Notes: generated by a model from the letters alone, not told the origin. Numbered from the stretch's first letter, positions 46,752 through 57,470 are shown. The stretch is DNA of 64,000 nucleotides from Streptomyces sp. NBC_00654 (GCF_026341775.1 NZ_JAPEOB010000001.1:806001-870000), one strand, 5' to 3'. Translations and numbers: made by a program.

Positions 46752-47876
46752 CTAGACGTACCGTTCCAGGATCGACGACTCCGCGAGCCGCGACAGGCCC
46801 TCCCGTACGCTCCGGGCCCTCGCCTCCCCGACCCCGTCCACGGTCTGGAGATCGTCCACGCTCGCGGCCAGCAGCTTCTGCAGCCCGCCGAAGTGCTCCA
46901 CCAGCCGCTCGATGATCGCGCCCGGCAGCCGCGGCACCTTCGCCAGCAGCCGGAATCCCCGCGGGGACACCGCGGAGTCCAGCGTCTCCGGCGAACCGCT
47001 GTACCCCAGGGCCCGTGCCACCGCGGCCAGTTCCAGCAGCTCCGTGTGGGTCAGGGCGTCCAGCTCGGTCAGCGCCTCGGCGACCGTGCGGGACCGCTTG
47101 GCCGTCGGCTCCGGCACATAGTCGCGCACGACCAGCTCGCGCTCCGGCTCGACGCCCGCGATCAGCTCGTCCAGCTGGAGCGCGAGCAACCGTCCGTCGG
47201 TGCCGAGCTCGACCACGTACTCCGCGATCTCGGTCGCGATCCGCCGCACCATCTCCAGGCGCTGGGCGACCGCCGTCACGTCCCGCACCGTCACCAGGTC
47301 CTCGATCTCCAGCGCGGAGAGCGTGCCCGCGACCTCGTCGAGGCGCAGCTTGTACCGCTCCAGCGTCGCGAGTGCCTGGTTGGCCCGGGACAGGATCGCG
47401 GAGGACTCCTCCAGGACCCGCCGTTCCCCGTCCACGTACAGCGCGATCAGACGCATCGACTGCGAGACCGAGACGACCGGGAAGACACACGCCTTGGAGA
47501 CCCGGTCCGCCGTGCGGTGGCGCGTGCCGGTCTCCTCGGTGGGGATGGAGGCGTCCGGGACCAGCTGCACACCGGCCCGCAGGATCTTGGTCATGTCCTT
47601 GTCGAGGATCAGCGCGCCGTCGAGCTTGCACAGCTCGCGCAGCCGCGTCGCCGTGAACTCCACGTCCAGGACGAAGCCGCCGGTGCACATCGATTCGACG
47701 GTCTTGTCCATACCGAGGACGATCAGTCCGCCGGTGTTGCCCCGGAGGATGCGCTCCAGGCCGTCGCGCAAGGCCATTCCGGGCGCGACGGCGCTCAACG
47801 AGGCGCGCATGAGCGCCTCGTTGCCGGTGCCTTGGCCGGACTTTCCGGGCGATGCTGCCCGGTCGCTGGCTGCCAC
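46752..47876 (-). CDS. disA: Diadenylate cyclase DisA (c-di-AMP synthase)
   Basis: Octameric enzyme that joins two ATP to c-di-AMP while scanning DNA for lesions. In 374 residues: N-terminal DAC domain with the DGA motif (LDGALILDKD) and RHR motif (GTRHRTADRV), a helical middle part (ERYKLRLDEVAGTLSALEIEDL) and C-terminal helix-hairpin-helix DNA-binding repeats (VDDLQTVDGVGEARARSV). The GTG at 47876 is chosen because GGAGGAG lies 4 nt upstream and gives VAASD; the longer upstream frame lacks this. Downstream of radA on the same strand. Confidence 0.96.
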   Translation of the reverse strand: MAASDRAASPGKSGQGTGNEALMRASLSAVAPGMALRDGLERILRGNTGGLIVLGMDKTVESMCTGGFVLDVEFTATRLRELCKLDGALILDKDMTKILRAGVQLVPDASIPTEETGTRHRTADRVSKACVFPVVSVSQSMRLIALYVDGERRVLEESSAILSRANQALATLERYKLRLDEVAGTLSALEIEDLVTVRDVTAVAQRLEMVRRIATEIAEYVVELGTDGRLLALQLDELIAGVEPERELVVRDYVPEPTAKRSRTVAEALTELDALTHTELLELAAVARALGYSGSPETLDSAVSPRGFRLLAKVPRLPGAIIERLVEHFGGLQKLLAASVDDLQTVDGVGEARARSVREGLSRLAESSILERYV

Positions 47877-47956
47877 TGCACTCCTCCGGTCACAGGTTTG
47901 CGATGCCCTTGCGTCCCTCATACCGTTCGTACGGGCGGGCGAGACCAGGGCAAAGT

Positions 47957-49369
47957 CTACCGGCGCGCGTTGTCCTCCCGTGGTGCCTCCGTGCGAGACC
48001 GGCGCGGGAGTGCTCTCAGAGCGTCGCCCATGTCGGCGACTTCCGTGACCTTCATACCGGCCGGGACCTTCCCCGGGTCGGTCGGAACCAGGGCGTGGGT
48101 GAAGCCGAGACGGTGTGCCTCGGCCAGTCTGCGCTGGACGCCGGTGACCCGTCTGACCTCGCCCGCGAGGCCCACCTCACCGATCGCCACCAGGTTCTTC
48201 GGGAGCGGTGTGTCACTGGCGGCGCTGGCCAGGGCGAGCGCGATCGCCAGGTCCGCCGCCGGTTCGGTGAGCTTCACGCCGCCGACCGTCGCGCTGTAGA
48301 TGTCCCGCTTGCCGAGCGCGCTGATGCGGCCGCGCTGCTCCAGCACGGCCAGCATCATCGATACCCGGGAGGTCTCCAGGCCGGAGGTCGTGCGCCGGGG
48401 TGAAGGGATCTGGGAGTCGACGGTGAGCGCCTGCACCTCGGCGACGAGCGGCCGCTTGCCCTCCAGGGTGACGGTCAGACAGGTGCCGGGCACCGGTGCG
48501 TCCCGGCGGGTGAGGAAGAGGCCCGACGGGTCCGCGAGTCCGGTGATGCCCTCGTCGTGGAGTTCGAAGCAGCCGACCTCGTCGGTCGCCCCGTAACGGT
48601 TCTTGACGCCGCGCACCAGACGGAGCCGGGCATGGCGGTCGCCCTCGAAGGAGAGCACCACGTCGACGAGGTGCTCCAGCAGCCGGGGTCCGGCGATCGC
48701 GCCGTCCTTGGTGACATGGCCGACCAGGAGCGTGGCCATCCCGCGCTCCTTGGACGCCCTGATGAGCGCTCCGGCGACCTCGCGGACCTGGGCCATGCCT
48801 CCCGGGGCGCCGTCGATCTCGGGCGAGGCGACGGTCTGGACGGAGTCGAGGACGAGCAGCGAGGGCTTGACCGCGTCCAGATGGCCGAGCACCGCGGACA
48901 GATCGGTCTCCGCCGCGAGGAAGAGGTGGTCGTTGATCGCCCGGATCCGGTCGGCGCGCATCCGGACCTGACTCGCGGACTCCTCGGCGGTGACATAGAG
49001 CGTGCGGTGGTCGCCGCTCGCCGCCTTGGCGGCCACGTCCAGCAGCAGCGTCGACTTGCCGACGCCCGGCTCGCCCGCCAGCAGCACGACGGCGCCGGGC
49101 ACGAGCCCGCCGCCCAGCACCCGGTCCAGCTCGCTCACGCCGGTCGAGCGCGCGGTGGCCTGGCGGCTGTCGACCTGACCGATCGGGACGGCGGCGGTGG
49201 AGACCCGGCCGGCCGCGGTGGTCCGCACGGCGGGGGCGCCGCCGAACTCCTCGACCGTCCCCCAGGCCTGGCACTCGGGGCAGCGGCCGAGCCACTTGGC
49301 GGTGGTCCAGCCGCACTCGGTGCAGCGGTAGGACGGCCGGTCCTTCGCGGATTTCGTACGGGCAGCCAT
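47957..49369 (-). CDS. radA: DNA repair protein RadA
   Basis: A 470-residue RecA-like branch-migration helicase. N-terminal zinc finger CTECGWTTAKWLGRCPEC, Walker A GEPGVGKSTLL, the family KNRFG-type motif seen as KNRYGATDEVG, and a C-terminal Lon-like domain (from about 290, KLTEPAADLAIALALASAA). ATG at 49369. It precedes disA by 80 bp, the widespread radA-disA order linking recombination repair to c-di-AMP signalling. Confidence 0.96.
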   Translation of the reverse strand: MAARTKSAKDRPSYRCTECGWTTAKWLGRCPECQAWGTVEEFGGAPAVRTTAAGRVSTAAVPIGQVDSRQATARSTGVSELDRVLGGGLVPGAVVLLAGEPGVGKSTLLLDVAAKAASGDHRTLYVTAEESASQVRMRADRIRAINDHLFLAAETDLSAVLGHLDAVKPSLLVLDSVQTVASPEIDGAPGGMAQVREVAGALIRASKERGMATLLVGHVTKDGAIAGPRLLEHLVDVVLSFEGDRHARLRLVRGVKNRYGATDEVGCFELHDEGITGLADPSGLFLTRRDAPVPGTCLTVTLEGKRPLVAEVQALTVDSQIPSPRRTTSGLETSRVSMMLAVLEQRGRISALGKRDIYSATVGGVKLTEPAADLAIALALASAASDTPLPKNLVAIGEVGLAGEVRRVTGVQRRLAEAHRLGFTHALVPTDPGKVPAGMKVTEVADMGDALRALPRRSRTEAPREDNARR

Positions 49370-49393
49370 GGCGTCACCGTATAGGGGAGGTAC

Positions 49394-49493
49394 GACAGCC
49401 CGGCCCGGGGCCGGTGCGGAAGCCCGCCGGCGCGGGTACGGCAGCCCGGCCGGGGCGGGCGCGGCAGCCCGGTTTCGGGCGGGGGCGCGTGGG
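49394..49493. repeat. Degenerate 22-24 bp G/C repeat upstream of radA
   Basis: Four imperfect copies of a unit containing G[CG]AGCCCG followed by a G/C run occur between 49394 and 49493, in the divergent gap between radA and the BACON protein gene. Closer to the plus-strand gene a short inverted repeat AGTAC (49561-49565) and GTACT (49573-49577) lies in an A+T-richer patch that may be its promoter. Confidence 0.5.
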
Positions 49494-49609
49494 GGCGCGC
49501 AGAGCGGAATCCGCGATTCCTGTCCCCTTTCGAGGGACACGTTCACCCGTAAGGGTTAAAAGTACTGAAGGGGTACTAAGGCCTCCTCTCCACTGCCTAC
49601 GGTCGCCGG

Positions 49610-51739
49610 GTGACGAGCAGCAGGCTGGAGACCCCCACGCACACCACCGGCGCACACCGGGCGCACCGCCGTGCGCCCCACTCGTCGGCACAGCGAACGC
49701 CCGCATGTTACGAGCAGTACCTCGACGGCCTCTTCACCTACTGCCTCTCCGTGCTCTGCGAGCACGAAGCGGCCGCCGACGCGCTCGGCGCGGTCCTGGC
49801 GATCGCGGAGAGGGAGGACAGCCGGTGCCCGGCGGGCGAGGAGGAGCGCAAGACCTGGCTGTACGCGCTGGCCAGGTGGATGTGCCTGCGCAGGATGACC
49901 GAGCGGAAGCGCGGCCGCCAGGCCCATCGTCACTCGGCGAAGGAGGCGAGGGCGGAGCGCGCGAGGACCGCGTATCCGAGCTCCGCACGCCCGCAGTCCG
50001 CCCCTCCGGCGAGCGCCCCGCCGGAGGGCGCGCGCCCCGGGAGCGCCTGGCCCGCGGCCGCGCGGACGGGGGCGCACACGGGCCATCGCGCGCCGGGTCC
50101 CAGGCCGGTCGCCCCGCTCGCCGACCACACCCTCCCCGCCAACCGCGCCCTCCCCATCGATCTCACCCTTCCCGCCAACCTCCCCCTCGCCACTGTCCCC
50201 GCGATCCCAGCGATCCCCGCCGTCCCCGCCAATCCCGCGCTCTCCACCAATCCCGTAGTCCCCACCGACCCCACCGTCCCCGCGATCTCCACCCGCCCCG
50301 CCGCGCCCTACGCCCCCGCCAGGCCTCCCACCCCCGAGGAGGCGGTCACCCCGGCGCCCGCCGAGTCCCCGGCGGCCGAAGCGCGCCGGCGCGAACTGGC
50401 CCAGCTGGCCTGGCCCGAGGCGGCGGGCACCACCCCGGAACAGCGCGAGGCGCTCGAACTCTCGGTACGGCACGGGCTCCCCCCGCGCGCCGTGGCCTCG
50501 GTGCTCGGCCTGGAGCCCGCCACCGCCCGCGAACTGCTGGCCGCCGCGACCTGTGAGGTGGAGCGCACCCGCGCCGCCCTCGCCGTCGTGGAGACCGCGG
50601 ACTGCCCTGCCGTCGCCCGTCTCACCGGCGACCACCGGGTGCCGCTCTCCGCGGTGCTGCGCCGCGAGCTCGTCCGGCACGTCGACGACTGCCCCCGCTG
50701 CCGCCTCGTCGCCGAACGCGCCGGTGCCGCCGGTCCCTGGCCGGGCGCCGCCGTCACCTCCACGACCGTGCTGCCCGTCGTCGAGGCCCCCCGCCCCTCC
50801 GTCCAGGTCGCCATGGTCCACGCCCAGCGGTCCAGGGCGGGCACCCCGCGCTTCGACCGCACGGGCTATCCGCTGGACCCGAAGGATCACGCCGCGCGCC
50901 GCGACCGGCTGCGCGCCCGGGTCGTGACGACCACCGTGGTCGCGACCGTCGTCGCCGCTCCCGTGATCGCGCTGTGGGCCGCCTACCGGGGGGCGCCGCA
51001 CACCGGGGAGGGGCACGACGGCTCTGCGGTCACCGCGACCGAGCTGGACGACACGGGGGGCATGGAGGGAACCCCGTACGACCGTTACGAGAACGCGGGC
51101 AACGCCCGTCCCGGCGAGAAGGGCCGCTTCGGCAACCGCCCCAACGACGGTTCCGGCTCCCCGGACGTGACGGCCGAGGTGATCAGCTCCGGCGGCGGAC
51201 GGCACGGTCCCGGCGGTCTGGACGTCACCGCGCGGACCTCGGGCGATGTCACGACCATCACCCTGACCGCCTCCGGCGGCGGCCCCGTCACCTGGTCGGC
51301 AGGGGTGGACGCGCCGTGGCTGCGCCTCAGCCGCTCGTCGGGCGTCCTCGCCGCCGGGGAGAGCGTCACGATCCGGGTCTCGGTGAACCGCAGGGCCGAG
51401 CCGGAGGGGCCGTGGCGCGCGCGGATCGGTATCGCCCCGTCGGGCTCCCTGGTCATGTTCGAGGGGTACGGGGCCGCCTCCCCGGCGAACGGTGGCGCGA
51501 CGGGTCCGGCCCGCCCCACGACGAAGCCGACGGACCCCGGCACGGACCCGACCGGTCCCACCCCGGGCCCCACCCGCCCCACCGAGCCCACCCCGGGCCC
51601 GACGGACCCGACCGGTGGTCCCACGCCCGGCCCGACGGATTCCACGGATCCGGGGCCGGGCACGACCGAGCCGACGCCCACGTCCCCGGGCCCGTCCGAG
51701 CCGTCCACCGGCCCGTCCGTCCCGGCCCCCACGGGCTGA
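49610..51739 (+). CDS. Sigma-like/anti-sigma-like transmembrane protein with extracellular BACON domain
   Basis: A 709-residue mosaic. Residues 33-105 resemble ECF sigma region 2 (CYEQYLDGLFTYCLSVLCEHEAAADALG, then KTWLYALARWMCLRRM). After a long Pro/Ala-rich stretch, residues 273-320 look like a region 4 helix-turn-helix (TPEQREALELSVRHGLPPRA, VASVLGLEPATARELLAAA). Then comes an HxxxCxxC zinc anti-sigma motif (His357, Cys361, Cys364 in HVDDCPRC), one membrane segment (about 438-460), and outside a BACON-type beta-sandwich (about 537-613, with APWLRLSRSSGVLAAGESVTI) followed by a Thr/Pro repeat tail. Key DNA-contact residues are not clear, so it may not be an active sigma factor. GTG at 49610. 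Confidence 0.75.
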   Translation: MTSSRLETPTHTTGAHRAHRRAPHSSAQRTPACYEQYLDGLFTYCLSVLCEHEAAADALGAVLAIAEREDSRCPAGEEERKTWLYALARWMCLRRMTERKRGRQAHRHSAKEARAERARTAYPSSARPQSAPPASAPPEGARPGSAWPAAARTGAHTGHRAPGPRPVAPLADHTLPANRALPIDLTLPANLPLATVPAIPAIPAVPANPALSTNPVVPTDPTVPAISTRPAAPYAPARPPTPEEAVTPAPAESPAAEARRRELAQLAWPEAAGTTPEQREALELSVRHGLPPRAVASVLGLEPATARELLAAATCEVERTRAALAVVETADCPAVARLTGDHRVPLSAVLRRELVRHVDDCPRCRLVAERAGAAGPWPGAAVTSTTVLPVVEAPRPSVQVAMVHAQRSRAGTPRFDRTGYPLDPKDHAARRDRLRARVVTTTVVATVVAAPVIALWAAYRGAPHTGEGHDGSAVTATELDDTGGMEGTPYDRYENAGNARPGEKGRFGNRPNDGSGSPDVTAEVISSGGGRHGPGGLDVTARTSGDVTTITLTASGGGPVTWSAGVDAPWLRLSRSSGVLAAGESVTIRVSVNRRAEPEGPWRARIGIAPSGSLVMFEGYGAASPANGGATGPARPTTKPTDPGTDPTGPTPGPTRPTEPTPGPTDPTGGPTPGPTDSTDPGPGTTEPTPTSPGPSEPSTGPSVPAPTG

Positions 51740-51808
51740 CCGCTCCCGGACCGTGCCGCGGGACACCGCGGTCGTCCGGACCGCGCTGCCGGACACCGCC
51801 GCCGGCCG

Positions 51809-51851
51809 GACCGTCCCGCCGGAGTCGGCCGGGCGGTCCGGCGGGACGGTC
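51809..51851. terminator. Convergent G/C hairpin terminator
   Basis: A perfect 15-bp stem, GACCGTCCCGCCGGA (51809-51823) with TCCGGCGGGACGGTC (51837-51851), with a 13-nt loop. It overlaps the stop codon of the minus-strand gene and lies between two converging genes. No T run. Confidence 0.65.
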
Positions 51852-52692
51852 AGGCCGGAGGGTCGGCCGGGTGCGGCGCCATCGGCAGCAGCGAGGACAG
51901 CCTCTCCTCGCACAGCTCGACCAGCCGGCCGTAGCCCTTCTTGCCCATCAGCTCGGTGAGCTCGGGGCGGTAGGTGACGTACACCGGGTCCCCGGCCCCG
52001 TGCGCCGATGTGGCCGAGGTGCACCACCAGTGCAGATCGTGACCGCCGGGACCCCAGCCCCGGCGGTCGTACTCACCGATCGAGACCTGGAGCACACGTG
52101 TGTCGTCGGGCCGGTCGATCCAGTCGTACGTACGCCGGATCGGCAGCTGCCAGCACACGTCGGGCTTCGTTTCGAGAGGGTCCTTGCCCTCCCGCAGCGC
52201 CAGGATGTGCAGCGAACAGCCCGCCCCGGCCGGGAAACCGGGCCGGTTCTGAAAAATGCAGGAGCCTTCCCAGCGACGCGTCTGGCGCTCGCCGTCCTCG
52301 TCGACACCCACCCAGCCCGTCTCCGTACCGACATCGTGGAACTGCCACAATTCCGGTGTCAGCCGTGCGACATGGCCGGCCACCCGCTTCTCGTCGTCCT
52401 TGTCGGAGAAGTGCGCGCCCAGCGTGCAGCACCCGTCGTCGGCGCGGCCCGCCTGGATGCCCTGGCAGCCGCTGCCGAAGATGCAGGACCACCTGGAGGT
52501 CAGCCAGGTCAGATCGCAGCGGAAGACCTGCTCGTCGTCCGCCGGGTCGGGGAACTCCACCCAGGCCCGTGCGAAGTCGAGGCCCTTCTCGTCGGAACCG
52601 TTCGGTCCGTTGTTCTCCGGCTGCTGTGTCTCCCGGTTCGTCTTCTGCTTCTTCGTGGCTTTGCCCGGCTTCGCCTTTTTCGTCTTTGGCAC
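51850..52692 (-). CDS. Cysteine-rich protein, possible metal-chelating (YkgJ-like) domain
   Basis: A 280-residue protein with a Lys/Thr/Gln-rich start (about 35 residues). The body has many cysteines and tryptophans: [53 protein letters not shown] and LCEER. Clustered Cys with a CC pair recall zinc/iron-binding YkgJ-type proteins, and an early [11 protein letters not shown] motif is suggestive of an iron-sulfur or zinc site. GTG at 52692. Conserved in Streptomyces from memory; no reaction assigned. Confidence 0.7.
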   Translation of the reverse strand: MPKTKKAKPGKATKKQKTNRETQQPENNGPNGSDEKGLDFARAWVEFPDPADDEQVFRCDLTWLTSRWSCIFGSGCQGIQAGRADDGCCTLGAHFSDKDDEKRVAGHVARLTPELWQFHDVGTETGWVGVDEDGERQTRRWEGSCIFQNRPGFPAGAGCSLHILALREGKDPLETKPDVCWQLPIRRTYDWIDRPDDTRVLQVSIGEYDRRGWGPGGHDLHWWCTSATSAHGAGDPVYVTYRPELTELMGKKGYGRLVELCEERLSSLLPMAPHPADPPA

Positions 52693-52866
52693 GCGCCAAG
52701 AGTAAGACCGACCGGTACATGCGTGGCGGCGTCGCGGCGCCGGGCACCCACATCCGCGGCGATACGGTCGCCCGTCACGGCTTTCCCCCGGGCTCCCGGC
52801 CCCGCTCCTTTCCCCTTCTCCCAGGGGCCGGCCGGTCCCGGTCCGTGGCCGCAGTAGCGTTCCGGT

Positions 52867-53814
52867 ATGAGACTCGGAGTCCTCGACGTGGGGTCGAACA
52901 CGGTTCATCTGCTGGTGGTGGACGCCCACCCCGGCGCCCGCCCGCTGCCCGCGCACTCGCACAAGGCGGAGCTTCGGCTGGCCGAACTCCTCGACAAGGA
53001 CGGCTCCATCGGCCCTCCGGGCGTGGACCGGCTGGTGTCGACCATCGCCGGGGCGGTCCAGGCCGCCGAGGACAAGGGGTGCGAGGACGTCCTGGCGTTC
53101 GCCACGTCCGCGGTGCGCGAGGCGACCAACGCGGACAGGGTGCTGGCCCGGGTGCGCGACGAGACGGGCGTCGACCTCGCCGTCCTCAGCGGTGAGGAGG
53201 AGGCCCGGCTCACCTTCCTCGCCGCGCGCCGGTGGTTCGGCTGGTCGGCAGGGAAACTGCTGGTCCTGGACATCGGCGGCGGTTCCCTGGAGATCGCGTT
53301 CGGCATCGACGAGGAGCCCGACGCCGCGGTGTCCCTGCCCCTCGGCGCCGGGCGCCTCAGCGCGGCCTGGCTGCCGGCCGACCCGGCGGACCCGGCGGAG
53401 GTGAAGGCGCTGCGCCGCCATGTACGGGCCAGGATCGCCCGGAGCGTCGGCGAGTTCACCCGCCTCGGCCGCCCCGACCATGTCGTCGCCACCTCCAAGA
53501 CCTTCAAGCAGCTCGCCAGGATCGCGGGCGCCGCGCGTTCCACCGAGGGGCTGTACGTACAGCGCTCCCTCAGCCGCAAGGCCCTGGAGGACTGGGTGCC
53601 GAAGCTGGCGGCGATGACCGTCGAGGAGCGGGGCCGGCTGCCCGGGGTCTCCGAGGGACGCGCCGCACAGCTGCTCGCCGGGGCGCTGGTGGCGGAGGGG
53701 ACGATGGACCTGTTCGGAGTCGAGGAGCTGGAGATCTGCCCCTGGGCGCTGCGCGAGGGCGTCATCCTGCGCCGCCTGGACCACCTCCCGGCGGAACAGG
53801 CCGCGCTGCGCTGA
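52867..53814 (+). CDS. Ppx/GppA-family phosphatase
   Basis: A 315-residue ASKHA-fold exopolyphosphatase or guanosine pentaphosphate phosphatase homologue. Phosphate-binding loops: [16 protein letters not shown] near residue 4, [14 protein letters not shown] near 137; the catalytic Glu region LSGEEEARL is near 110. It is shorter than E. coli Ppx and matches the single-domain actinobacterial form. ATG at 52867 with no clear Shine-Dalgarno. Polyphosphate versus (p)ppGpp preference cannot be told. Confidence 0.92.
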   Translation: MRLGVLDVGSNTVHLLVVDAHPGARPLPAHSHKAELRLAELLDKDGSIGPPGVDRLVSTIAGAVQAAEDKGCEDVLAFATSAVREATNADRVLARVRDETGVDLAVLSGEEEARLTFLAARRWFGWSAGKLLVLDIGGGSLEIAFGIDEEPDAAVSLPLGAGRLSAAWLPADPADPAEVKALRRHVRARIARSVGEFTRLGRPDHVVATSKTFKQLARIAGAARSTEGLYVQRSLSRKALEDWVPKLAAMTVEERGRLPGVSEGRAAQLLAGALVAEGTMDLFGVEELEICPWALREGVILRRLDHLPAEQAALR

Positions 53815-53820
53815 TGTCAT

Positions 53821-53860
53821 GAGCCCGGCCGGTCCACCGGCGCGGCGCCCGGCCGGGCTC
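53821..53860 (+). terminator. Terminator after the Ppx/GppA gene
   Basis: A perfect 12-bp stem GAGCCCGGCCGG (53821-53832) with CCGGCCGGGCTC (53849-53860) and a 16-nt loop, 6 bp after the stop codon. Confidence 0.65.
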
Positions 53861-53935
53861 CACCCACCCCATGGCCCTGGTCACTTTCCGCCGGTGACCC
53901 TCGGCGGGGCGTACCACTGCCCGTACGCTGTCCAA

Positions 53936-54760
53936 GTGGCAGAACCAGTGGTGCGCATCCCCGATGCGAAGGTCGCCCTGTCGACGGCCTCGGTCTATCC
54001 GGAGTCGACCGCGACGGCCTTCGAGATCGCCGCGCGCCTGGGGTACGACGGGGTCGAGGTCATGGTCTGGACCGACCCGGTCAGCCAGGACATCGAGGCG
54101 CTGCGCCGGCTCTCGGACTACCACCAGGTCCCGATCCTCGCCGTGCACGCACCCTGCCTCCTCATCACCCAGCGGGTCTGGTCCACCGATCCCTGGGTGA
54201 AGCTCCAGCGGGCCAGGGCGGCCGCCGAGAGGCTGGGCGCGTCGACCGTCGTCGTCCACCCGCCGTTCCGTTGGCAGCGCAACTACGCCCGCGACTTCGT
54301 GACCGGCATCTGGCGCATGGCGGACGAGACCGATGTGCGGTTCGCCGTCGAGAACATGTACCCGTGGCGCTACCGGGACCGGGAGATGCTCGCGTACGCC
54401 CCCGACTGGGACGTCACGAACGACGACTACCGCCACTTCACGGTGGACCTCTCGCACACCGCGACCGCCCGCACCGACGGGCTGGCGATGGTGGACCGGA
54501 TGGGCGACCGGCTGGCCCATGTCCACCTCGCCGACGGCAAGGGCTCCAACAAGGACGAGCACCTGGTCCCGGGCCGGGGCGACCAGCCCTGCGCGGAGCT
54601 GCTGGAGCGGCTGGCCCGTACCGCGTTCGACGGCCATGTCGTCATCGAGGTGAACACCCGTCGCGCCATGTCCTCCGCCGAACGCGAGGCCGACCTCGCG
54701 GAGGCGCTCGCGTTCACCCGCCTCCACCTGGCGTCGTCCGCGCGGGCCCCCCGCACGTGA
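53936..54760 (+). CDS. Sugar phosphate isomerase/epimerase-like TIM-barrel protein
   Basis: A 274-residue xylose-isomerase-like (AP-endonuclease 2 fold) protein. Metal-site type residues are seen in [49 protein letters not shown] and VIEVNTRRA, giving the usual Glu/Asp/His set. GTG at 53936. The stop overlaps the next gene start as GTGA, coupling it to the TetR regulator. Substrate is not predictable; may also be a DNA-repair nuclease relative, though context does not favour it. Confidence 0.85.
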   Translation: MAEPVVRIPDAKVALSTASVYPESTATAFEIAARLGYDGVEVMVWTDPVSQDIEALRRLSDYHQVPILAVHAPCLLITQRVWSTDPWVKLQRARAAAERLGASTVVVHPPFRWQRNYARDFVTGIWRMADETDVRFAVENMYPWRYRDREMLAYAPDWDVTNDDYRHFTVDLSHTATARTDGLAMVDRMGDRLAHVHLADGKGSNKDEHLVPGRGDQPCAELLERLARTAFDGHVVIEVNTRRAMSSAEREADLAEALAFTRLHLASSARAPRT

Positions 54761-55470
54761 CGGCCAGGACACCAGCGACGCCCGTGACGCCGGACACACC
54801 CGAGAAGCCGAAGGCACAGGAGAAGCCGGAGAGGCAGAAGCAGCCGGAGAGGCCGGAGAGGCCGGAAACCGCCCCCCGCCGCCGCGGCCGCCCCTCCCGT
54901 ACGGCCGGGACGACCGGCCCCGACGCCCGTACCCGCATCCTCGAAGCGGCCCGAACGGAGTTCGCCGAGCGCGGCTACGACAAGACGTCGATCCGGGGGA
55001 TCGCCAAGGCGGCGGACGTCGATGCCGCGCTGGTCCACCACTACTTCGGTACGAAGGACGAGGTCTTCGCCGCCGCCATCGAGGTCTCCTTCGAGCCCGC
55101 GCTGGTCATCCCCTCGCTGCTCGGCGGCCCGGTGGACGGTCTGGGCGAACGGCTGGCCCGCTACTTCATCTCCGTATGGGAGAACCCGGTCACCCGGGCC
55201 CCGCTCCTGGCGGTCATCCGCTCGGCGCTCACCCACGAGGCGGCGGCGGGCATCCTGCGCGGCGTCGTCCTGCGACGGCTGCTGGAGCGGATCGCGGCGG
55301 AACTGGACGTTCCCGATCCGACCTTCCGGGCGGAGCTGGCCGCCTCGCACATGGTCGGCATCGCGATCCTGCGTTACGTGATCAAGGCGGAGCCGCTGGC
55401 CTCGGCGGACCCGGAGAAGATCATCGGGATGGTGGCGCCGACCCTGCAGAGATATTTCACGGAGGCCTGA
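54757..55470 (+). CDS. TetR-family regulator coupled to the isomerase-like gene
   Basis: A 237-residue protein. The first 45 residues are a Pro/Glu/Lys/Arg-rich tail with repeated PERPE, then an AT-hook-like [39 protein letters not shown] then [15 protein letters not shown]. The C-terminal ligand domain is of the TetR_C_17 kind. GTG at 54757 in a GTGA overlap. It lies directly upstream of ilvD; whether it controls ilvD or its own operon is open. Confidence 0.9.
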   Translation: MTARTPATPVTPDTPEKPKAQEKPERQKQPERPERPETAPRRRGRPSRTAGTTGPDARTRILEAARTEFAERGYDKTSIRGIAKAADVDAALVHHYFGTKDEVFAAAIEVSFEPALVIPSLLGGPVDGLGERLARYFISVWENPVTRAPLLAVIRSALTHEAAAGILRGVVLRRLLERIAAELDVPDPTFRAELAASHMVGIAILRYVIKAEPLASADPEKIIGMVAPTLQRYFTEA

Positions 55471-55589
55471 CCCCCTCCCGGCACTCGTCCGCCGTGAGAA
55501 TCACATCCCAGGATCCGGACATCGTGTCCAGATCTTGGAGCCGAGGCGTACGCTCGGAGACAGTCTTTTCTGTCGAAGGAGCGAGCGCG

Positions 55590-57440
55590 ATGCCGCAGCT
55601 GAGGTCCCGCACTGTCACCCACGGCCGCAACATGGCGGGCGCCCGCGCCCTTATGCGGGCGTCGGGCGTAGCGAGCGAGGACATCGGCAAGCCGATCATC
55701 GCGGTGGCCAACTCGTTCACCGAGTTCGTCCCCGGCCACACCCACCTCGCCCCGGTCGGCCGGATCGTCTCCGAGGCGATCAAGGCGGCGGGCGCCGTGC
55801 CCCGCGAGTTCAACACCATCGCCGTGGACGACGGCATCGCGATGGGCCACAACGGGATGCTCTACAGCCTCCCGTCGCGCGACCTGATCGCCGACTCCGT
55901 CGAGTACATGGTCGAGGCGCACTGCGCCGACGCGCTGATCTGCATCTCCAACTGCGACAAGATCACGCCCGGCATGCTGATGGCCGCCATGCGCCTCAAC
56001 ATCCCGACGGTCTTCGTCTCCGGCGGCCCGATGGAGGCCGGCAAGGCGACGCTCGTCGACGGCACGGTCCGCAAGCTCGACCTGGTCAACGCGATCAGCG
56101 ACGCCGTCGACGAGAGCATCTCCGACGAGGACATCCTCCGTATCGAGGAGAACGCCTGCCCCACCTGTGGCAGCTGTTCCGGCATGTTCACCGCCAACTC
56201 GATGAACTGCCTGACCGAGGTCCTCGGTCTCTCCCTCCCCGGCAACGGCTCCGTCCTCGCCACGCACACCGCCCGCAAGGCGCTGTACGAGGAGGCCGGC
56301 CGCACGGTCGTGGAGATCACCAAGCGTTATTACGAGCAGGACGACGAGACGGTCCTGCCCCGCGCGATCGGCACCCGCGCCGCGTTCGACAACGCGATGG
56401 CGCTGGACATCGCGATGGGCGGCTCGACCAACACGATCCTGCACCTGCTCGCCGCCGCCCAGGAGGCGGAGCTGGCCTACGACCTCGACGACATCAACGA
56501 GGTCTCGCGCCGCGTTCCCTGCCTGTCGAAGGTCGCTCCCAACGTGGCCCCCGGCGGTACGTACTACATGGAGGACGTCCACCGGGCGGGCGGCATCCCC
56601 GCCCTCCTCGGCGAACTCCACCGCGCGGGCCTGCTCAACGAGGAGGTGCACTCGGTGCACTCCGACACCCTCGCGGAGTGGCTGAAGAACTGGGACGTGC
56701 GCGGCGGCTCGCCGTCGCCGGAAGCCGTCGAGCTGTGGCACGCCGCCCCCGGCTGTGTCCGGTCCGCGACCGCCTTCTCCCAGTCCGAGCGCTGGGACAC
56801 CCTCGACCTGGACGCCGCGGGCGGCTGCATCCGCGACCTGGAGCACGCGTACTCCAAGGACGGCGGTCTCGCGGTCCTCAAGGGCAACCTCGCCGTGGAC
56901 GGCTGTGTCGTGAAGACGGCCGGCGTCGACGAGTCGATCTGGACCTTCGAGGGCCCGGCGGTCGTCTGCGAGTCGCAGGAAGAGGCCGTCGACAAGATCC
57001 TCCGCAAGGAGATCAAGGAGGGCGACGTCGTCGTCATCCGTTACGAGGGCCCGCGCGGCGGCCCCGGCATGCAGGAGATGCTCTACCCGACCTCGTTCCT
57101 CAAGGGCCGCGGCCTCGGCAAGAGCTGCGCGCTGGTCACCGACGGCCGCTTCTCCGGCGGTACGTCGGGCCTGTCGATCGGCCACGCGTCGCCGGAGGCG
57201 GCATCGGGCGGCGCGATCGCGCTCGTCGAGGACGGCGACCGCATCCGTATCGACATCCCGAACCGGTCCATCGAGCTCCTCGTCGTCGACGCCGAACTGA
57301 CCGCCCGCCGCGAGGCGCTGAACGGCGTCTACGCCCCGAAGAACCGCGAGCGCAAGGTCTCGGCGGCGCTGCGGGCGTACGCGGCGATGGCGACGAGCGC
57401 GGACCGGGGCGCCGTGCGCGACGTCTCCAAGCTCGGCTGA
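55590..57440 (+). CDS. ilvD: Dihydroxy-acid dehydratase
   Basis: Iron-sulfur enzyme making the 2-keto acids of valine and isoleucine (and so pantoate). The 616-residue length fits the family. Cluster ligands are visible in [10 protein letters not shown] and [18 protein letters not shown]; the C-terminal domain has [23 protein letters not shown] at 55590 with GAAGGAG upstream; the longer in-frame open reading is a shadow of the upstream TetR gene. A G/C hairpin follows. Confidence 0.97.
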   Translation: MPQLRSRTVTHGRNMAGARALMRASGVASEDIGKPIIAVANSFTEFVPGHTHLAPVGRIVSEAIKAAGAVPREFNTIAVDDGIAMGHNGMLYSLPSRDLIADSVEYMVEAHCADALICISNCDKITPGMLMAAMRLNIPTVFVSGGPMEAGKATLVDGTVRKLDLVNAISDAVDESISDEDILRIEENACPTCGSCSGMFTANSMNCLTEVLGLSLPGNGSVLATHTARKALYEEAGRTVVEITKRYYEQDDETVLPRAIGTRAAFDNAMALDIAMGGSTNTILHLLAAAQEAELAYDLDDINEVSRRVPCLSKVAPNVAPGGTYYMEDVHRAGGIPALLGELHRAGLLNEEVHSVHSDTLAEWLKNWDVRGGSPSPEAVELWHAAPGCVRSATAFSQSERWDTLDLDAAGGCIRDLEHAYSKDGGLAVLKGNLAVDGCVVKTAGVDESIWTFEGPAVVCESQEEAVDKILRKEIKEGDVVVIRYEGPRGGPGMQEMLYPTSFLKGRGLGKSCALVTDGRFSGGTSGLSIGHASPEAASGGAIALVEDGDRIRIDIPNRSIELLVVDAELTARREALNGVYAPKNRERKVSAALRAYAAMATSADRGAVRDVSKLG

Positions 57441-57470
57441 CCCGAGGACCGACCCGACAGCACCCCACCG

